64,000 nt of DNA from Pseudomonas syringae (GCF_023278085.1 NZ_CP066265.1:2386501-2450500); one strand, 5' to 3'. Counted from the first letter of the stretch, positions 9,063 to 18,795 are shown. Notes: generated by a model from the letters alone, not told the origin. Numbers and translations: made by a program.

Positions 9063-10202
9063 ATGAAAGCGATCGTCTATAGCGGTCCGCGTGACGTCAG
9101 TGTCAAGAACGTACCGGATGCAAAAATAGAGAAGCCGACAGACGCTCTGATCAGAGTGACCTCCACCAATATCTGCGGCTCGGACCTGCACATGTACGAA
9201 GGTCGTACCTCGTTCGAGACCGGGCGCATCTTTGGCCACGAAAATATGGGCCAGGTGATCGAGGTCGGCGCAGGCGTCGACCGCATCAAAGTGGGTGACT
9301 GGGTCTGCCTGCCGTTCAACATCGGTTGTGGTTTCTGCGAAAACTGTGAAAAAGGCCTGACCGGTTATTGCCTGACTGCCAACCCTGGCAGTGCAGGCGC
9401 TGCCTATGGTTTTGCCGACATGGGCGACCACGAGGGTGGCCAGGCCGAGCTGCTGCGTGTGCCTTATGCCGACTTCAACTGCCTGCTGTTGCCCGAAGAT
9501 GCGTCCGAGCGCGAAGACGACTACGTCATGCTCTCGGATATCTTCCCGACCGGCTGGCACGCCACCGAGCTGGCGGGTCTGCTGCCGGGTGAGAGCGTTG
9601 CGATTTACGGCGCTGGCCCGGTTGGCCTGATGGCGGCGCATTCGGCAATGATCAAGGGCGCTTCGCAAGTGTTCGTGGTCGATAACCATCCGGACCGTCT
9701 GGCGCTCGCCGCGAAGATGGGCGCGACGCCGATCAACTCGCTGGAGCAGGGCGCAGTGGATCAGATTCTCAACCTGACCAATGGCAAGGGCACCGACCGT
9801 GGCTGCGAATGCGTCGGTTATCAGTGCTGCGACCGACATGGTCACGAGGCCAACCACGTCACCATGAACAACCTCGTGGCGTCGACCAAGGCGACTGGCG
9901 GGATTGGTGTCGTAGGCGTCTTCGTGCCACAGGATCCGGGCGCCCATAACGACCTGGCGAAGGAAGGCAAGATGGCCTTCGACTTCGGTTCGTTCTGGTT
10001 CAAGGGCCAGCAGATCCGCACCGGCCAGGCCAACGTCAAGGCTTATAACCGTCGACTGGCCGAGTTGATTCATCACGACCGTGCCAAGCCGTCGCAGATC
10101 ATTTCCCATCGCCTGAAGCTGGAAGAAGGCCCGGTGGCCTACCAGCATTTCGATGCGCGCGATGATGGCTGGACCAAAGTGGTACTCAAGCCTGGCGCCT
10201 GA
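9063..10202 (+). CDS. fdhA: Zinc-dependent alcohol dehydrogenase, glutathione-independent formaldehyde dehydrogenase type
   Basis: Medium-chain dehydrogenase of 379 residues, close in pattern to the glutathione-independent formaldehyde dehydrogenase of pseudomonads. Catalytic zinc ligands are seen in NICGSDLHMYEG and GHENMG. The structural zinc loop has four cysteines in the segment from GCGFCENC to GYCLTA. The NAD-binding motif is YGAGPVGLMAA. The long insert around CVGYQCCDRHGHEANH is typical of this subfamily. It is transcribed away from the DUF1185 operon with a good ribosome site (CAGGAG). The role is formaldehyde or small-aldehyde oxidation; whether it belongs to the neighbouring pathway is unclear. 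Confidence 0.88.
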   Translation: MKAIVYSGPRDVSVKNVPDAKIEKPTDALIRVTSTNICGSDLHMYEGRTSFETGRIFGHENMGQVIEVGAGVDRIKVGDWVCLPFNIGCGFCENCEKGLTGYCLTANPGSAGAAYGFADMGDHEGGQAELLRVPYADFNCLLLPEDASEREDDYVMLSDIFPTGWHATELAGLLPGESVAIYGAGPVGLMAAHSAMIKGASQVFVVDNHPDRLALAAKMGATPINSLEQGAVDQILNLTNGKGTDRGCECVGYQCCDRHGHEANHVTMNNLVASTKATGGIGVVGVFVPQDPGAHNDLAKEGKMAFDFGSFWFKGQQIRTGQANVKAYNRRLAELIHHDRAKPSQIISHRLKLEEGPVAYQHFDARDDGWTKVVLKPGA

Positions 10203-10286
10203 TTGTCGTAACCCGCAATAACTCCCTTGTCGTGTCCGGCCAGTGCCACCGACAAGGGTTGTTACCGTTCAAGGAGATGTATCCAG

Positions 10287-11147
10287 ATGAATGAAGAATA
10301 CCCAAAGCCACCGTTTGCCAGTCAGCCGCAACAGGTTCCGGGCTTGCAAGGCAAGATGGACCCTTATCCGGACTGTGGTGAAAAGAGCTACAAAGGCTCG
10401 GGCCGCCTGAAAGACAAGATCGCACTGATCACCGGCGCTGACAGCGGTATTGGCCGCGCCGTAGCGATTGCCTTTGCACGGGAAGGTGCGCAGGTCGCGA
10501 TCTCGTATCTGAACGAGCACGAAGACGCTGAAGAAACCAAACGCTGGGTTGAAGAAGCGGGTAGAAAGTGCCTGCTGTTGCCGGGCGATCTGGCGCAGAA
10601 GCAACAATGCGAAGACATCGTCAGCAAGACGGTCGCCGAATTTGGCCGCATCGACGTGCTGGTCAACAACGCTGCGTTCCAGATGAACCATGAAACGCTG
10701 GAAGAAATCTCCGACGAAGAGTGGGTCAAGACCTTCGATATCAACATCACTGCGATGTTTCGGATCTGCAAGGCTGCCGTTCCGCACATGCCGAGGGGCG
10801 GCTCGATCATCAACACCAGTTCGGTCAATTCGGACATGCCCAAGCCGACGCTGCTGGCTTACGCGACCACCAAGGGCGCGATTGCCAACTTCACCGGTGG
10901 CCTGGCGCAGTTGCTGGGCGAGAAGGGCATCCGCGTGAACAGCGTGGCGCCCGGCCCGATCTGGACGCCGCTGATTCCTGCGACCATGACCGATGAAGAC
11001 GTGAAAAGCTTCGGCAGCGAGACCCCGCTGGGTCGTCCCGGCCAGCCCGTCGAAGTGTCGCCGATTTATGTATTGCTGGCCTCTGACGAAGCCAGTTACA
11101 TCTCCGGTTCGCGTTACGGCGTGACGGGCGGCAAGCCGATTCTGTAA
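10287..11147 (+). CDS. SDR family oxidoreductase with N-terminal extension (glucose-dehydrogenase/YhdF-like)
   Basis: Short-chain dehydrogenase of 286 residues. The cofactor motif is TGADSGIGRAVA, the structural motif is VNNAAFQ, and the catalytic Ser-Tyr-Lys is in NTSSVNS and YATTKGA. A proline-rich N-terminal tail (about 45 residues containing PPFASQPQQVPG) is typical of the large-SDR stress proteins related to YhdF/YghA. I chose ATG 10287, which has AAGGAGATG upstream. A strong terminator follows, so it forms a unit of its own or ends the fdhA transcript, 84 bases upstream. Substrate is unknown; relatives are linked to osmotic and general stress. Confidence 0.88.
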   Translation: MNEEYPKPPFASQPQQVPGLQGKMDPYPDCGEKSYKGSGRLKDKIALITGADSGIGRAVAIAFAREGAQVAISYLNEHEDAEETKRWVEEAGRKCLLLPGDLAQKQQCEDIVSKTVAEFGRIDVLVNNAAFQMNHETLEEISDEEWVKTFDINITAMFRICKAAVPHMPRGGSIINTSSVNSDMPKPTLLAYATTKGAIANFTGGLAQLLGEKGIRVNSVAPGPIWTPLIPATMTDEDVKSFGSETPLGRPGQPVEVSPIYVLLASDEASYISGSRYGVTGGKPIL

Positions 11148-11171
11148 AAGCACAGAAAGCTTGCGCAGTTG

Positions 11172-11204
11172 AAACGGTGCCTTGATGGGCACCGTTTTTT
11201 TTCA
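11172..11204 (+). terminator. Rho-independent terminator after the SDR gene
   Basis: AAACGGTGCC and GGCACCGTTT form a ten-base stem followed by a run of eight T. It separates the SDR gene from the HrpL-dependent hopP1 unit. Confidence 0.85.
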
Positions 11205-11231
11205 TCCTCATGACTGGCCCGCCAGTACGTG

Positions 11232-11259
11232 GGAACCGGGTCGGGTATTGAACCACTCA
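11232..11259 (+). promoter_or_regulatory. hrp box (HrpL-dependent promoter) for hopP1
   Basis: GGAACC, a 15-base spacer and CCACTCA match the HrpL consensus GGAACC-N15/16-CCACNNA exactly. It lies about 85 bases upstream of the hopP1 start, on the same strand. This is the only convincing hrp box I found in the window. Confidence 0.92.
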
Positions 11260-11343
11260 GTTGTGATTCTTTTATCCCGATCATGCCTGAGCCGCGATAG
11301 GGCAGTTTGTCAGGTGTACTGGTTCTGAGTGAGGTAACTGATT

Positions 11344-12312
11344 ATGACGATGAGTGTTACGCCGATTCGTAACTCAAACTCCCTGCCGCTCGATTTTTCC
11401 TCGCTGAGCGGAAAAAATGGCCAACCCAACGGGCTTGGCGAGGGAGGCCATTCGACCATCGACCCGAGCACGTTGTTATTTGGCAATCAAGGGCAGACAC
11501 AGGTCAATTTTGCACCGCCCGACAGCGCTGATTCATCAACGAGCGGTGTGGGTGCCGCGTCGGGCAATAGCGCATCTGGCCTGGTCGAGCAGATCATGAG
11601 CCTGCTGAAACAGTTGATGCAGATGCTCACGCAAAACAAGGACGCTTCCGGCAATGCGCAGACGGATCCGTCGACGCAAAGTGCTGGCGGTAGCGACAAC
11701 CCGGGTGGCGGCGGCGGAGGCTCTGTTGGAAGTGGCGGTGGCGACCCGGCGTCATATGCTGGCAATGGCGGTCTGGGGGATGCGGGCAGTACACCGACCA
11801 CTAGTGCGGCCGATGGCGCGTCTTCAGACACGTCGCTCAGCGGTAGCGGTGGGCTGCATCTGCCGCAGCAGCTTGAGAAATACCGTGGGGATATCATGGA
11901 CGCCGCCAAGGCCACTGGCGTGCCACCCAGCGTGATCGCCGGGCAGATATGGGCCGAATCACGTGGACAGTTGAATGCGGCCACCACCAACGTAAACGGC
12001 AAGGCCGATGCGGGCCTGATGCAGGTCAACGCAGACACGTTCAAGTCATTGCAGCAACAAAATCCTGGCTTACTGGGCAATGACGTTAACGATCCGCACA
12101 CCAACATCATGGCGGGCGCGCTTTACCTGCGTGACCAGAACAAGGAGTTCGGCGACATGGGCGCGGCACTGCGCGCCTACAACTCCGGGCCTGACAAGGT
12201 CAATAAAGCTGACCTCAGCGACACGGGAGGCGTGGGTGGCTCCAGCTACCCGGCAGACGTGTTGAATTTCGCGAAAATCATCGAAAGCGGCCAAGGCAAT
12301 TTGCCCGCGTGA
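11344..12312 (+). CDS. hopP1: HopP1-type type III helper: harpin-like protein with lytic transglycosylase domain
   Basis: Type III-secreted accessory protein of 322 residues. The first half is harpin-like: rich in Ser, Gly, Asn and Gln, no Cys, with a Gly run near residue 120 and an amphipathic segment (IMSLLKQLMQMLTQ) near residues 85-98. The C-terminal part (about 175-320) is an SLT lytic transglycosylase domain with catalytic Glu205 in WAESRG, then DAGLMQVN and ALRAYNSGP. Such proteins cut peptidoglycan so that the type III apparatus can pass and may help effector delivery. Ser-rich polar N-terminus and the hrp box upstream support type III secretion. It stands alone, away from the hrp/hrc island. 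Confidence 0.93.
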   Translation: MTMSVTPIRNSNSLPLDFSSLSGKNGQPNGLGEGGHSTIDPSTLLFGNQGQTQVNFAPPDSADSSTSGVGAASGNSASGLVEQIMSLLKQLMQMLTQNKDASGNAQTDPSTQSAGGSDNPGGGGGGSVGSGGGDPASYAGNGGLGDAGSTPTTSAADGASSDTSLSGSGGLHLPQQLEKYRGDIMDAAKATGVPPSVIAGQIWAESRGQLNAATTNVNGKADAGLMQVNADTFKSLQQQNPGLLGNDVNDPHTNIMAGALYLRDQNKEFGDMGAALRAYNSGPDKVNKADLSDTGGVGGSSYPADVLNFAKIIESGQGNLPA

Positions 12313-12323
12313 TGTGGCGGGTG

Positions 12324-12352
12324 TACGGCTCGCGCAACGCGGGCCGTATCTT
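12324..12352 (+). terminator. Probable terminator after hopP1
   Basis: TACGGCTCGCG and CGCGGGCCGTA form an eleven-base stem with one G-T pair and a CAA loop, followed by the short TCTTT tail. It starts 12 bases after the stop codon. Confidence 0.6.
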
Positions 12353-12482
12353 TAAGCAGTTCAGCACTGCGCATCTTCTGATCAAGCAAAGCTGTCGGTC
12401 GCCTGAACGGGTCGGCTGACAAGAGGAAATTTCAAAGCCTCACCGGTGTCCATTCAAGACTCCCGTGTTCAGGCAGCCATTC

Positions 12483-12878
12483 ATGACCTTTTCCAGATTC
12501 TCGCAGTCCCTTTCGAAATGGGCGGGCAGCCCCGCCACATTTGCTTCGGCGGTAGTGCTGATTTGCCTGTGGGCGTTTACCGGCCCATGGTTTCACTACA
12601 ACGATACCTGGCAGCTGATCATCAACACCTCGACTACCATCATTACCTTCCTTATGGTGTTCCTGATCCAGAACACGCAGAACCGTGACAATGATGTCCT
12701 GCACCTGAAAATCGACGAGCTGTTGCGCGTGACCAAGGATGCGCAGAACTCATTGCTGAACCTCGACGGCCTCACGCAGAAAGACCTTAGGGCCCTGCGC
12801 AAGAAATATGAGGCCATGGGCGGCGAGCATGATCTCGACGCACCTTTGCCGCTGTTGGAAGCTGATCAAAGGGCGTGA
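12483..12878 (+). CDS. Low-affinity iron permease family membrane protein
   Basis: Small inner-membrane protein of about 131 residues, resembling the bacterial 'low affinity iron permease' family. Two membrane spans are seen ([18 protein letters not shown] and [18 protein letters not shown]), followed by the hallmark [19 protein letters not shown] and a soluble acidic tail. The transport role for the bacterial members is unproven. The start is uncertain: ATG 12483 gives the usual N-terminus, while a GTG at 12465 is possible, and neither has a strong ribosome site. Confidence 0.75.
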   Translation: MTFSRFSQSLSKWAGSPATFASAVVLICLWAFTGPWFHYNDTWQLIINTSTTIITFLMVFLIQNTQNRDNDVLHLKIDELLRVTKDAQNSLLNLDGLTQKDLRALRKKYEAMGGEHDLDAPLPLLEADQRA

Positions 12879-12924
12879 CCGGTTAGCTACTTCGTTTTCT
12901 TTCTACTACTTATGGAGATTTTTC

Positions 12925-14355
12925 ATGTATCCAGACGTACAGCTTTATATCGATGGTCAATGGCGCGCGAGCCGCGATGGCCGGTCCATCCCCGTCATGG
13001 ATCCTGCCACCGGCGAGTCGCTGGGCAGCGTGGCGCATGCCGGCATCGCCGATCTTGACGAGGCACTCGCGGCCGCCGAGCGTGGCTTTACCACCTGGCG
13101 TAACACGTCGGCCTACGACCGTTACAAGATCATGCAAAAGGCTGCAAACCTGGTTCGCGAGCGTGCCGACAGCATTGCCCGGATCATGACGCAAGAGCAG
13201 GGCAAGCCCCTTGCCGAAGCCCGCATGGAAACCCTGTCGGCGGCCGATGTCATCGACTGGCTGGCCGAAGAGGGGCGTCGCACCTATGGCCGTCTCGTGC
13301 CATCGCGTAACGTGTCCATCGAGCAGAAGGTCATCAAGGAGCCGGTCGGTCCGGTGGCGGCGTTCACACCGTGGAACTTCCCGATCAATCAGGTGGTGCG
13401 CAAGCTGTCATCGGCACTCGCCGCCGGTTGTTCGATCATCGTCAAGGCACCGGAAGAGACGCCTGCGTCGCCTGCCGAACTGATCCGCGCATTCGCCGAT
13501 GCGGGCGTTCCTGCGGGCGTCATCGGGCTGGTGTACGGGGACCCGGCAGAAATCTCTGGCTACCTGATCCCGCATCCGGTCATTCGCAAAGTGACCTTTA
13601 CCGGTTCCACTCCGGTAGGCAAACAACTGGCCGCGCTGGCCGGGCAGCATATGAAGCGCGCGACCATGGAACTGGGCGGCCACGCGCCGGCACTGGTGTT
13701 CGATGACGCTGATATCGATCTGGCTGCGCGGGTGCTGGCCACTGCCAAGTTCCGCAATGCCGGGCAGGTCTGCGTATCGCCGACGCGAATTCTGGTGCAG
13801 CGCAAGGTGCTGGACGCGTTCACCGAGAAATTTGTCGGGCTGACCCGTGAAATCAAGGTTGGCAACGGTCTGGAAGCGGGCACGACCATGGGGCCGGTGG
13901 CCAATGATCGACGCATTCCTGCGCTGGTCGACCTGATTGAAGAGGCGCTAGGCGCCGGCGCAACGCTGTCAGCCGGCGGCAAGGCGCTGGAGGGGGCGGG
14001 TTACTTCTTTGAACCCACCGTGTTGAGTGGCCTGACGCCTGCCATGCGCATCATGAACGAAGAACCCTTTGGTCCGGTCGCGCTGCTGGTGCCGTTCGAC
14101 ACCGTGGAAGAGGCCATTGCCGAATCCAATCGCGTGCCATTCGGGCTGGCGTCCTACGCGTTTACCACCTCAATGAAGACCGCTCAGGCACTGAGCACCT
14201 ACCTTGAGGCCGGCATGCTGTCGATCAACCATCAGGGCATCGGCTTGCCGGAAGTGCCGTTCGGCGGGATCAAGGATTCCGGCTACGGCTCCGAGGGCGG
14301 CACCGAGGCCATCGAGGCCTACCTGAACACCAAGCTGGTGACGCAGTACAACTGA
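12925..14355 (+). CDS. NAD-dependent aldehyde dehydrogenase, succinate-semialdehyde dehydrogenase-like
   Basis: Aldehyde dehydrogenase of 476 residues. The cofactor segment is [11 protein letters not shown], the catalytic glutamate is in [11 protein letters not shown], the nucleophilic cysteine is in [11 protein letters not shown], and the C-terminal motif [10 protein letters not shown] is complete. Overall pattern is closest to the GabD/alpha-ketoglutaric-semialdehyde group. I chose ATG 12925 ([14 protein letters not shown]) behind TGGAGA; upstream in-frame sequence overlaps the iron-permease gene. It follows that gene by 46 bases and is closed by a strong terminator. Substrate is not certain. 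Confidence 0.9.
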   Translation: MYPDVQLYIDGQWRASRDGRSIPVMDPATGESLGSVAHAGIADLDEALAAAERGFTTWRNTSAYDRYKIMQKAANLVRERADSIARIMTQEQGKPLAEARMETLSAADVIDWLAEEGRRTYGRLVPSRNVSIEQKVIKEPVGPVAAFTPWNFPINQVVRKLSSALAAGCSIIVKAPEETPASPAELIRAFADAGVPAGVIGLVYGDPAEISGYLIPHPVIRKVTFTGSTPVGKQLAALAGQHMKRATMELGGHAPALVFDDADIDLAARVLATAKFRNAGQVCVSPTRILVQRKVLDAFTEKFVGLTREIKVGNGLEAGTTMGPVANDRRIPALVDLIEEALGAGATLSAGGKALEGAGYFFEPTVLSGLTPAMRIMNEEPFGPVALLVPFDTVEEAIAESNRVPFGLASYAFTTSMKTAQALSTYLEAGMLSINHQGIGLPEVPFGGIKDSGYGSEGGTEAIEAYLNTKLVTQYN

Positions 14356-14373
14356 GCGCTGGTCGACTAAATG

Positions 14374-14411
14374 AAAACGGTCGCGATGTGTAAGCATCGC
14401 GACCGTTTTTC
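14374..14411. terminator. Bidirectional terminator between two convergent genes
   Basis: AAAACGGTCGCGATG and CATCGCGACCGTTTT form a fifteen-base stem with A and T runs on both sides, so it can stop transcription of the aldehyde dehydrogenase gene from the left and pbpG from the right. Confidence 0.9.
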
Positions 14412-14428
14412 CTTATGAAGCGGGGTGA

Positions 14429-15370
14429 TCAGTCCTTGGCCTGAATGCCCGTCTGCTTCATGACCAGGTTCTTCTCTTTCTTGTATTGCAGCGCGACTTC
14501 CGGTGCCGGACCGCTCTGGCCGGTTTCCATCCACTTGCGGATACGGCTGGCGTCGGCGAAGTGGGTGTATTTGCCGAAAGCATCGAGAATCACCACAGAC
14601 ACCGGGCGGTTGGCCATGGTCGTCAGCAGCACCAGGCAGTGACCGGCCTGGTTGGTGAAGCCGGTCTTGGTCAGTTTGATGTCCCAGTTGTCCTTGCGCA
14701 CCAGGTGGTCGGTGTTGCTGAAGCCGAGGACGTAGGTCGGTTTGCGGAACGTGACCGTTTTCTGCTCGGTGGTGCTCAGCTCACTGAGCATCGGGTATTT
14801 GCGTGCCGCCATGACCAGCTTGGTCAGGTCACGTGCGGTCGAGACGTTGTACACCGACAGGCCGGTGGGCTCGACATACGCCGTGTGTTTCATGCCCAGC
14901 GCCTTGGCCTTGGCATTCATGGCCAGGATGAACGCCGGATAGCCGCCCGGATAACTGTGCGCCAGACTGGCAGCAGCGCGGTTTTCCGAAGACATCAGGG
15001 TGATCAGCAGCATGTCCCGGCGGTTCATTTCGCTGCCGAGCTTGACGCGTGAAAACACGCCTTTCATTTCCGGCGTCTGGGAAATATTGACCGGAATGAC
15101 TTCATCCATCGATTGCTTGGCATCAAGCACGACCATGGCGGTCATCAGTTTGGTCACCGAGGCAATCGGTACGATGACATCCGGGTTACTGGAGTACAGC
15201 ACTTTGTCAGTTTGCAAATCGATCACCATCGCGCTGCCGGAGGCGAGGTGCAGGTTGGAAGGATCACGGTTGAGAACAGCAGATTCATTGGCAAACGTGG
15301 TGGTGGAAAATACCGGACCTGTAAGTACACATAATAGGCCCAAAACAGACAGACGAATTTTCAAGAGCAA
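14429..15370 (-). CDS. pbpG: D-alanyl-D-alanine endopeptidase (penicillin-binding protein 7)
   Basis: Periplasmic low-molecular-weight penicillin-binding protein of 313 residues that cleaves peptide cross-links in murein. A signal peptide ([21 protein letters not shown]) is followed by the three active-site motifs: Ser71-x-x-Lys74 in SVTKLM, SEN in MSSENRAA, and KTG in KTGFTNQAG. Length and motifs match the PbpG family. It is monocistronic, ending at the bidirectional terminator at 14374-14411. Confidence 0.93.
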   Translation of the reverse strand: MLLKIRLSVLGLLCVLTGPVFSTTTFANESAVLNRDPSNLHLASGSAMVIDLQTDKVLYSSNPDVIVPIASVTKLMTAMVVLDAKQSMDEVIPVNISQTPEMKGVFSRVKLGSEMNRRDMLLITLMSSENRAAASLAHSYPGGYPAFILAMNAKAKALGMKHTAYVEPTGLSVYNVSTARDLTKLVMAARKYPMLSELSTTEQKTVTFRKPTYVLGFSNTDHLVRKDNWDIKLTKTGFTNQAGHCLVLLTTMANRPVSVVILDAFGKYTHFADASRIRKWMETGQSGPAPEVALQYKKEKNLVMKQTGIQAKD

Positions 15371-15632
15371 GGCTCACTCGATAAAGTGTGGTAATGGAAG
15401 GGATCGCGTCAAAACGCTGCATTTTATGAGCAGACTTTGATGTATGTCGATGGGGGGTGTAGGGCGATTCATCAATAAATGCAGGAATCGGGATTCCGTT
15501 AAGTTGCCGTTAAGTGGTTCTCTGCGTGCGGCGTTGTCTAAAACGGCGTGAAAACTGAATATTCATGGTGCAAGAGGCCCGCACCGATTAGCATTCCATG
15601 CCATTCAGGTTCGCGATTCAAGGAGTCATGCA

Positions 15633-16193
15633 ATGCTCAAGGGGTTTATCGGCAAGGACTACCTGATACTGGTAATCGTTGCTTCGCTGGTGGTAGTGCT
15701 ATTGCTGGGTGCAGGATTTACGTCGCGTCCGTCAGACTGGGCCGGCTGGATGCAGGCGATGGGCCTGATCGTGGGATTGATGGTTGCCGTGGCGGTCCCG
15801 GCCATTCAGCGCAAGCAGGACGCCGCGCTGGCGCACAAGCAGTTGCGTGATCGCGAAGTGGGCTATGCCCGGCGCATGCAATATCTGTGTGGGGAATTAA
15901 GCGAATTGCAGGGCCGGATCAGCCTGAACCTGACGCATTTGCGTGCCAGTGACCGGCACAGTCTGAAATACACTCTGCAGGATTACCTGCATCGGCTGTT
16001 CGAGTCCCATAAGCAGGACCTGAACGATGACCGCGTGGTGCTGGCGCATGAATTACGGCAGGTGGCCAATGACCTGATCGACGAACTCGACAGCGGCCGC
16101 ACCGACCGCGTGGTGTTCATGGCGCTGGAGAAGCGCCTGCAGAAACTGGCTCACCGCTGCCAGGTCAACGCGGCGATGGCCGAGCGTATCTGA
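15633..16193 (+). CDS. Hypothetical two-span membrane protein
   Basis: I do not recognise a family. The 186-residue product has two N-terminal membrane spans (YLILVIVASLVVVLLLGAG and MQAMGLIVGLMVAVAVPAI) joined by a short loop (TSRPSDWAGW). A cytoplasmic helical region rich in Arg, Leu and Gln follows, probably a coiled coil. A strong ribosome site (AAGGAG) 8 bases before the ATG supports expression. The layout resembles small membrane-anchored coiled-coil proteins of unknown role. It has its own 262-base upstream region in which I see no gene. Confidence 0.75.
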   Translation: MLKGFIGKDYLILVIVASLVVVLLLGAGFTSRPSDWAGWMQAMGLIVGLMVAVAVPAIQRKQDAALAHKQLRDREVGYARRMQYLCGELSELQGRISLNLTHLRASDRHSLKYTLQDYLHRLFESHKQDLNDDRVVLAHELRQVANDLIDELDSGRTDRVVFMALEKRLQKLAHRCQVNAAMAERI

Positions 16194-16211
16194 GTGATGG
16201 CAGCGAATGGA

Positions 16212-16394
16212 TCAGCTGTTGAGCGGTTGGCTCTGCAATTGCCGGGAAAGCTCTTCGGCTACTGGCAATGATGCGAGCGGGCCACTGACCGGTTCGCCGT
16301 CCTGAATCAGATACCAGCAGGCCAGCAGACCTTTCGCTCTGAGCGTGGCGGGAACTGCGCTGCCGACGACGGACATGATATTCACTTTGGTCAT
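16212..16394 (-). CDS. Hypothetical 60-residue protein
   Basis: Small protein MTKVNIMSVVGSAVPATLR... of 60 residues with no recognised domain. The ATG at 16394 is preceded by an excellent ribosome site (GAGGAGGC, 6 bases away), which is why I prefer it to a longer start at 16484. It converges on the preceding membrane-protein gene with an 18-base gap. Its sequence (ACWYLIQDGEPVSGPLAS) suggests a small beta-rich or degenerate stress protein, but no function can be given. Confidence 0.6.
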   Translation of the reverse strand: MTKVNIMSVVGSAVPATLRAKGLLACWYLIQDGEPVSGPLASLPVAEELSRQLQSQPLNS

Positions 16395-16532
16395 AACTGC
16401 CTCCTCAAGCCATGGCGCTACTGTAGGGGGCAATCGATCACGACAGAAATCGACGCTCTCAATAGTGGTCATTGATAACAACAAGGGTCGGCTGCATTGC
16501 GCGAGCAGGCGATGTTATGCGCACGCCCATTA

Positions 16533-16560
16533 AAAAACCCGCCTGAGGAGGCGGGTTTTT
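16533..16560 (-). terminator. Terminator of the YPP-rich protein gene
   Basis: AAAAACCCGCCT and AGGCGGGTTTTT form a twelve-base stem. It lies eight bases beyond the stop of the leftward gene at 16568-16924 and could work in both directions. Confidence 0.9.
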
Positions 16561-16567
16561 CGTTCCG

Positions 16568-16924
16568 TTACCAGCGGCCGCGTGGCGGGCCGTAGTAATA
16601 GCCAGGGCCTGGAGGCGGGCCATAGCGATGGTAGTAACCGGGTGGTGGAGGCGGCGGGTAGCGCTCGACAACCTGATACACCGGAGCCGGTTGGTAATAG
16701 ACCGGCGGTGGTGCGTAATAAACCGGCTGCTGCTGCACATAAACCGGCTCGCGTTCTACATAGACCGTTCTGTCACGGCCTGAAGATACCGCCGCCCCGA
16801 TAACCGCAGCGCCTACGATAGCACCCACCACGGCAGGGCCACCCCAGCCACGGTCAGCATTCGCCTGGCCGGCAAGGGCCAAGGCACCTACAAACAAGGC
16901 AATTTTGGGGATTTGACGAATCAT
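16568..16924 (-). CDS. Secreted or envelope protein rich in Tyr and Pro
   Basis: Exported protein of 118 residues. A signal peptide (IALFVGALALAGQANA) is followed by a Gly/Ala hydrophobic stretch (VVGAIVGAAVIGAAVSSG) of glycine-zipper type. A low-complexity tail follows with repeats of the PVYY/PPPPPGYYH kind. Proteins of this composition are common in pseudomonads and thought to be envelope-associated, but no activity is known. It is monocistronic and followed by a strong terminator. Confidence 0.8.
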   Translation of the reverse strand: MIRQIPKIALFVGALALAGQANADRGWGGPAVVGAIVGAAVIGAAVSSGRDRTVYVEREPVYVQQQPVYYAPPPVYYQPAPVYQVVERYPPPPPPGYYHRYGPPPGPGYYYGPPRGRW

Positions 16925-17124
16925 GACTGTTCCTCGCTCTCAACCCGTTGTCGCGCGCCTGCATCACTCTCAAGCACTGCCACGGGATAACACTATGACA
17001 TCGAAATTGTAAGAATCTGCGAAAGCGCTGAGTAAATTTTATGTAAGGTGCGTTCCCGCATTCGTTACGGCATAGCTTACGCTGTTGGCGAAGCGTCAAG
17101 CCATTACCGTCTGGAGGAAACTGC

Positions 17125-17940
17125 ATGTCCATCACCGCCAACCGGGACACGTTGTTATGCATGTCCATGGCCGCACGTCCGGGCAACTTCGGGGTGCGTT
17201 TTCATAATCATCTTTACCAGCAGTTGGGCCTCAACTTCTATTACAAGACATTTTCGCCGACTGACCTTGCCGCTGCGGTGGCCGGCATCCGTGCGCTGGG
17301 GATTCGCGGCAGTGCGGTGTCGATGCCCTTCAAGGAAGCCTGCATTGAACTGGTGGATGAACTGGATGCATCGGCGGCCGCTATCCAGTCGATCAATACC
17401 ATCGTCAACACTGATGGCCATCTAAAGGCCTTCAATACGGACTACATTGCCGTGGCGCAGTTGATGGACAGTCATGCGGTACCACGCAGCGCGTTTGCCC
17501 TGCGCGGCAGCGGCGGCATGGCCAAGGCGGTTGCATTTGCGCTGCGTGATGCCGGCTTTACAGACGGTCTGATCGTGGCCCGCAACCAGCAGGCCGGACA
17601 ACGTCTGGCCGAGGCGTGCGGGTTTCGCTGGCAGGCGGAACTTGGAACTGCGCGGCCACCTTTGCTGGTCAATGTCACGCCGTTGGGCATGCAAGGTGCG
17701 CAGGCTGATGAGCTGGCGTTTGATGTACCGGCCATCGAGGCTGCCGATACTGTTTTCGACGTTGTGGCGACGCCTGCTGAAACGCCGCTGGTTCAGGCCG
17801 CACGTCGCCTGGGCAAGCGCATCGTGAGCGGTGATGAAGTGGCCGCCATTCAGGCGCTTGAGCAGTTTGTGCTTTATACCGGCGTGCGCCCGACCGATGA
17901 GCAGTACCAGCAGGCAGCGGCCTTTGCCAGAGCCGGATAG
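17125..17940 (+). CDS. Shikimate 5-dehydrogenase-like protein (AroE-like)
   Basis: Cytoplasmic NAD(P)-dependent dehydrogenase of 271 residues of the shikimate dehydrogenase family. The substrate domain carries the catalytic lysine in SMPFKEACIELVDELD, the INTIVN motif and the FNTDY aspartate. The cofactor loop is RGSGGMAKAVAF. The missing N-terminal SxSP motif (here CMSMAARPGNFG) shows it is an AroE-like paralogue rather than the main biosynthetic AroE, so it may act on quinate or a related compound. It stands alone with a ribosome site (TGGAGG). Confidence 0.85.
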   Translation: MSITANRDTLLCMSMAARPGNFGVRFHNHLYQQLGLNFYYKTFSPTDLAAAVAGIRALGIRGSAVSMPFKEACIELVDELDASAAAIQSINTIVNTDGHLKAFNTDYIAVAQLMDSHAVPRSAFALRGSGGMAKAVAFALRDAGFTDGLIVARNQQAGQRLAEACGFRWQAELGTARPPLLVNVTPLGMQGAQADELAFDVPAIEAADTVFDVVATPAETPLVQAARRLGKRIVSGDEVAAIQALEQFVLYTGVRPTDEQYQQAAAFARAG

Positions 17941-17982
17941 CGCTGCTCTGCTCGTCGATCAGGGCGAGCAGGGCAATGCTGT

Positions 17983-18642
17983 TCACTCCAGCCTGGCGAG
18001 ACGCTCTTCAAGTGCGGCAACACGCGCTTCCAGTTCATCGATGCGACTGGCTGCCGGATGCGCTGCGCCACGTTCCGGCTGTTGCTGACGGGCTTCCAGA
18101 AGCGCTTGCATGTCTTGCGGATCACCGAGCAGGTGCATGTAGCGATCTTCCCGCTGGCCGGACTGACGCGGCACCAGGGTTGCCAACCCTCGGCTGATCA
18201 GGCGTTCCAGTTGATGGACAATCTGCTCGCTGTCCTCGAAATCGTGCATGCGATTGCTGCGGGTCAGCAGTTCACTGACGGTTTGCGGACCTCGTAGCAA
18301 CAGCAGGCCGGTGAGGATCACTTGTGCAGGGACCAGCTCAAGACCTTTGTCGACCTTGTGCTCCCAGCGATCGGCACGACTGCCCATCACCAGCCGCGTC
18401 AGGCCGCGGCCTTCCAGTGCACGCAGGCTTTGACCGACCTGGCCTTGGGTCAGGTTCATGACCGGATCACGACTGGTCTTCTGGTTGCAGGCAATGACCA
18501 GCGCATTGAGGGTCAGCGGGTAGGTCTCCGGATTGGTCGCCTGCTTCTCGATCAGGCAGCCAAGAATGCGGATTTCCGTGCTGTTGAGCTGTAATGTCTC
18601 GGTGTTTGCGGGCGATTCGCTGGGTGAGTCTTCGGTAGACAT
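17983..18642 (-). CDS. YceH family protein (DUF480)
   Basis: Conserved cytoplasmic protein of 219 residues. It has the typical opening [23 protein letters not shown], a tandem winged-helix fold, and a C-terminal heptad coiled coil ([19 protein letters not shown]). The function is unknown; in enterobacteria the gene lies near the mviM/mviN region. It converges on the AroE-like gene with a 42-base gap. Confidence 0.9.
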   Translation of the reverse strand: MSTEDSPSESPANTETLQLNSTEIRILGCLIEKQATNPETYPLTLNALVIACNQKTSRDPVMNLTQGQVGQSLRALEGRGLTRLVMGSRADRWEHKVDKGLELVPAQVILTGLLLLRGPQTVSELLTRSNRMHDFEDSEQIVHQLERLISRGLATLVPRQSGQREDRYMHLLGDPQDMQALLEARQQQPERGAAHPAASRIDELEARVAALEERLARLE

Positions 18643-18795
18643 GACGCTTCCCTGAGTGATGGCGGTGGATCAGCGTAGGGCGTGTCAGTCATTAATGCCA
18701 GCGGCCACTGCGCTGATCTGCGCATTGAATGAAAAGTGTCACGGTGTTTCGCAGCAGGCGGTCTATAATTGCGCCTTTCTCACTCAGGATACGTC

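Noticed and set aside
11487..12110. 207-codon leftward frame opposite hopP1
   Set aside because: Pro/Cys-rich mirror of the Gly/Ser-rich hopP1 sequence; no independent support.
17125..17940. Calling this the biosynthetic aroE
   Set aside because: The N-terminal SxSP substrate motif is missing, so it is more likely an AroE-like paralogue.
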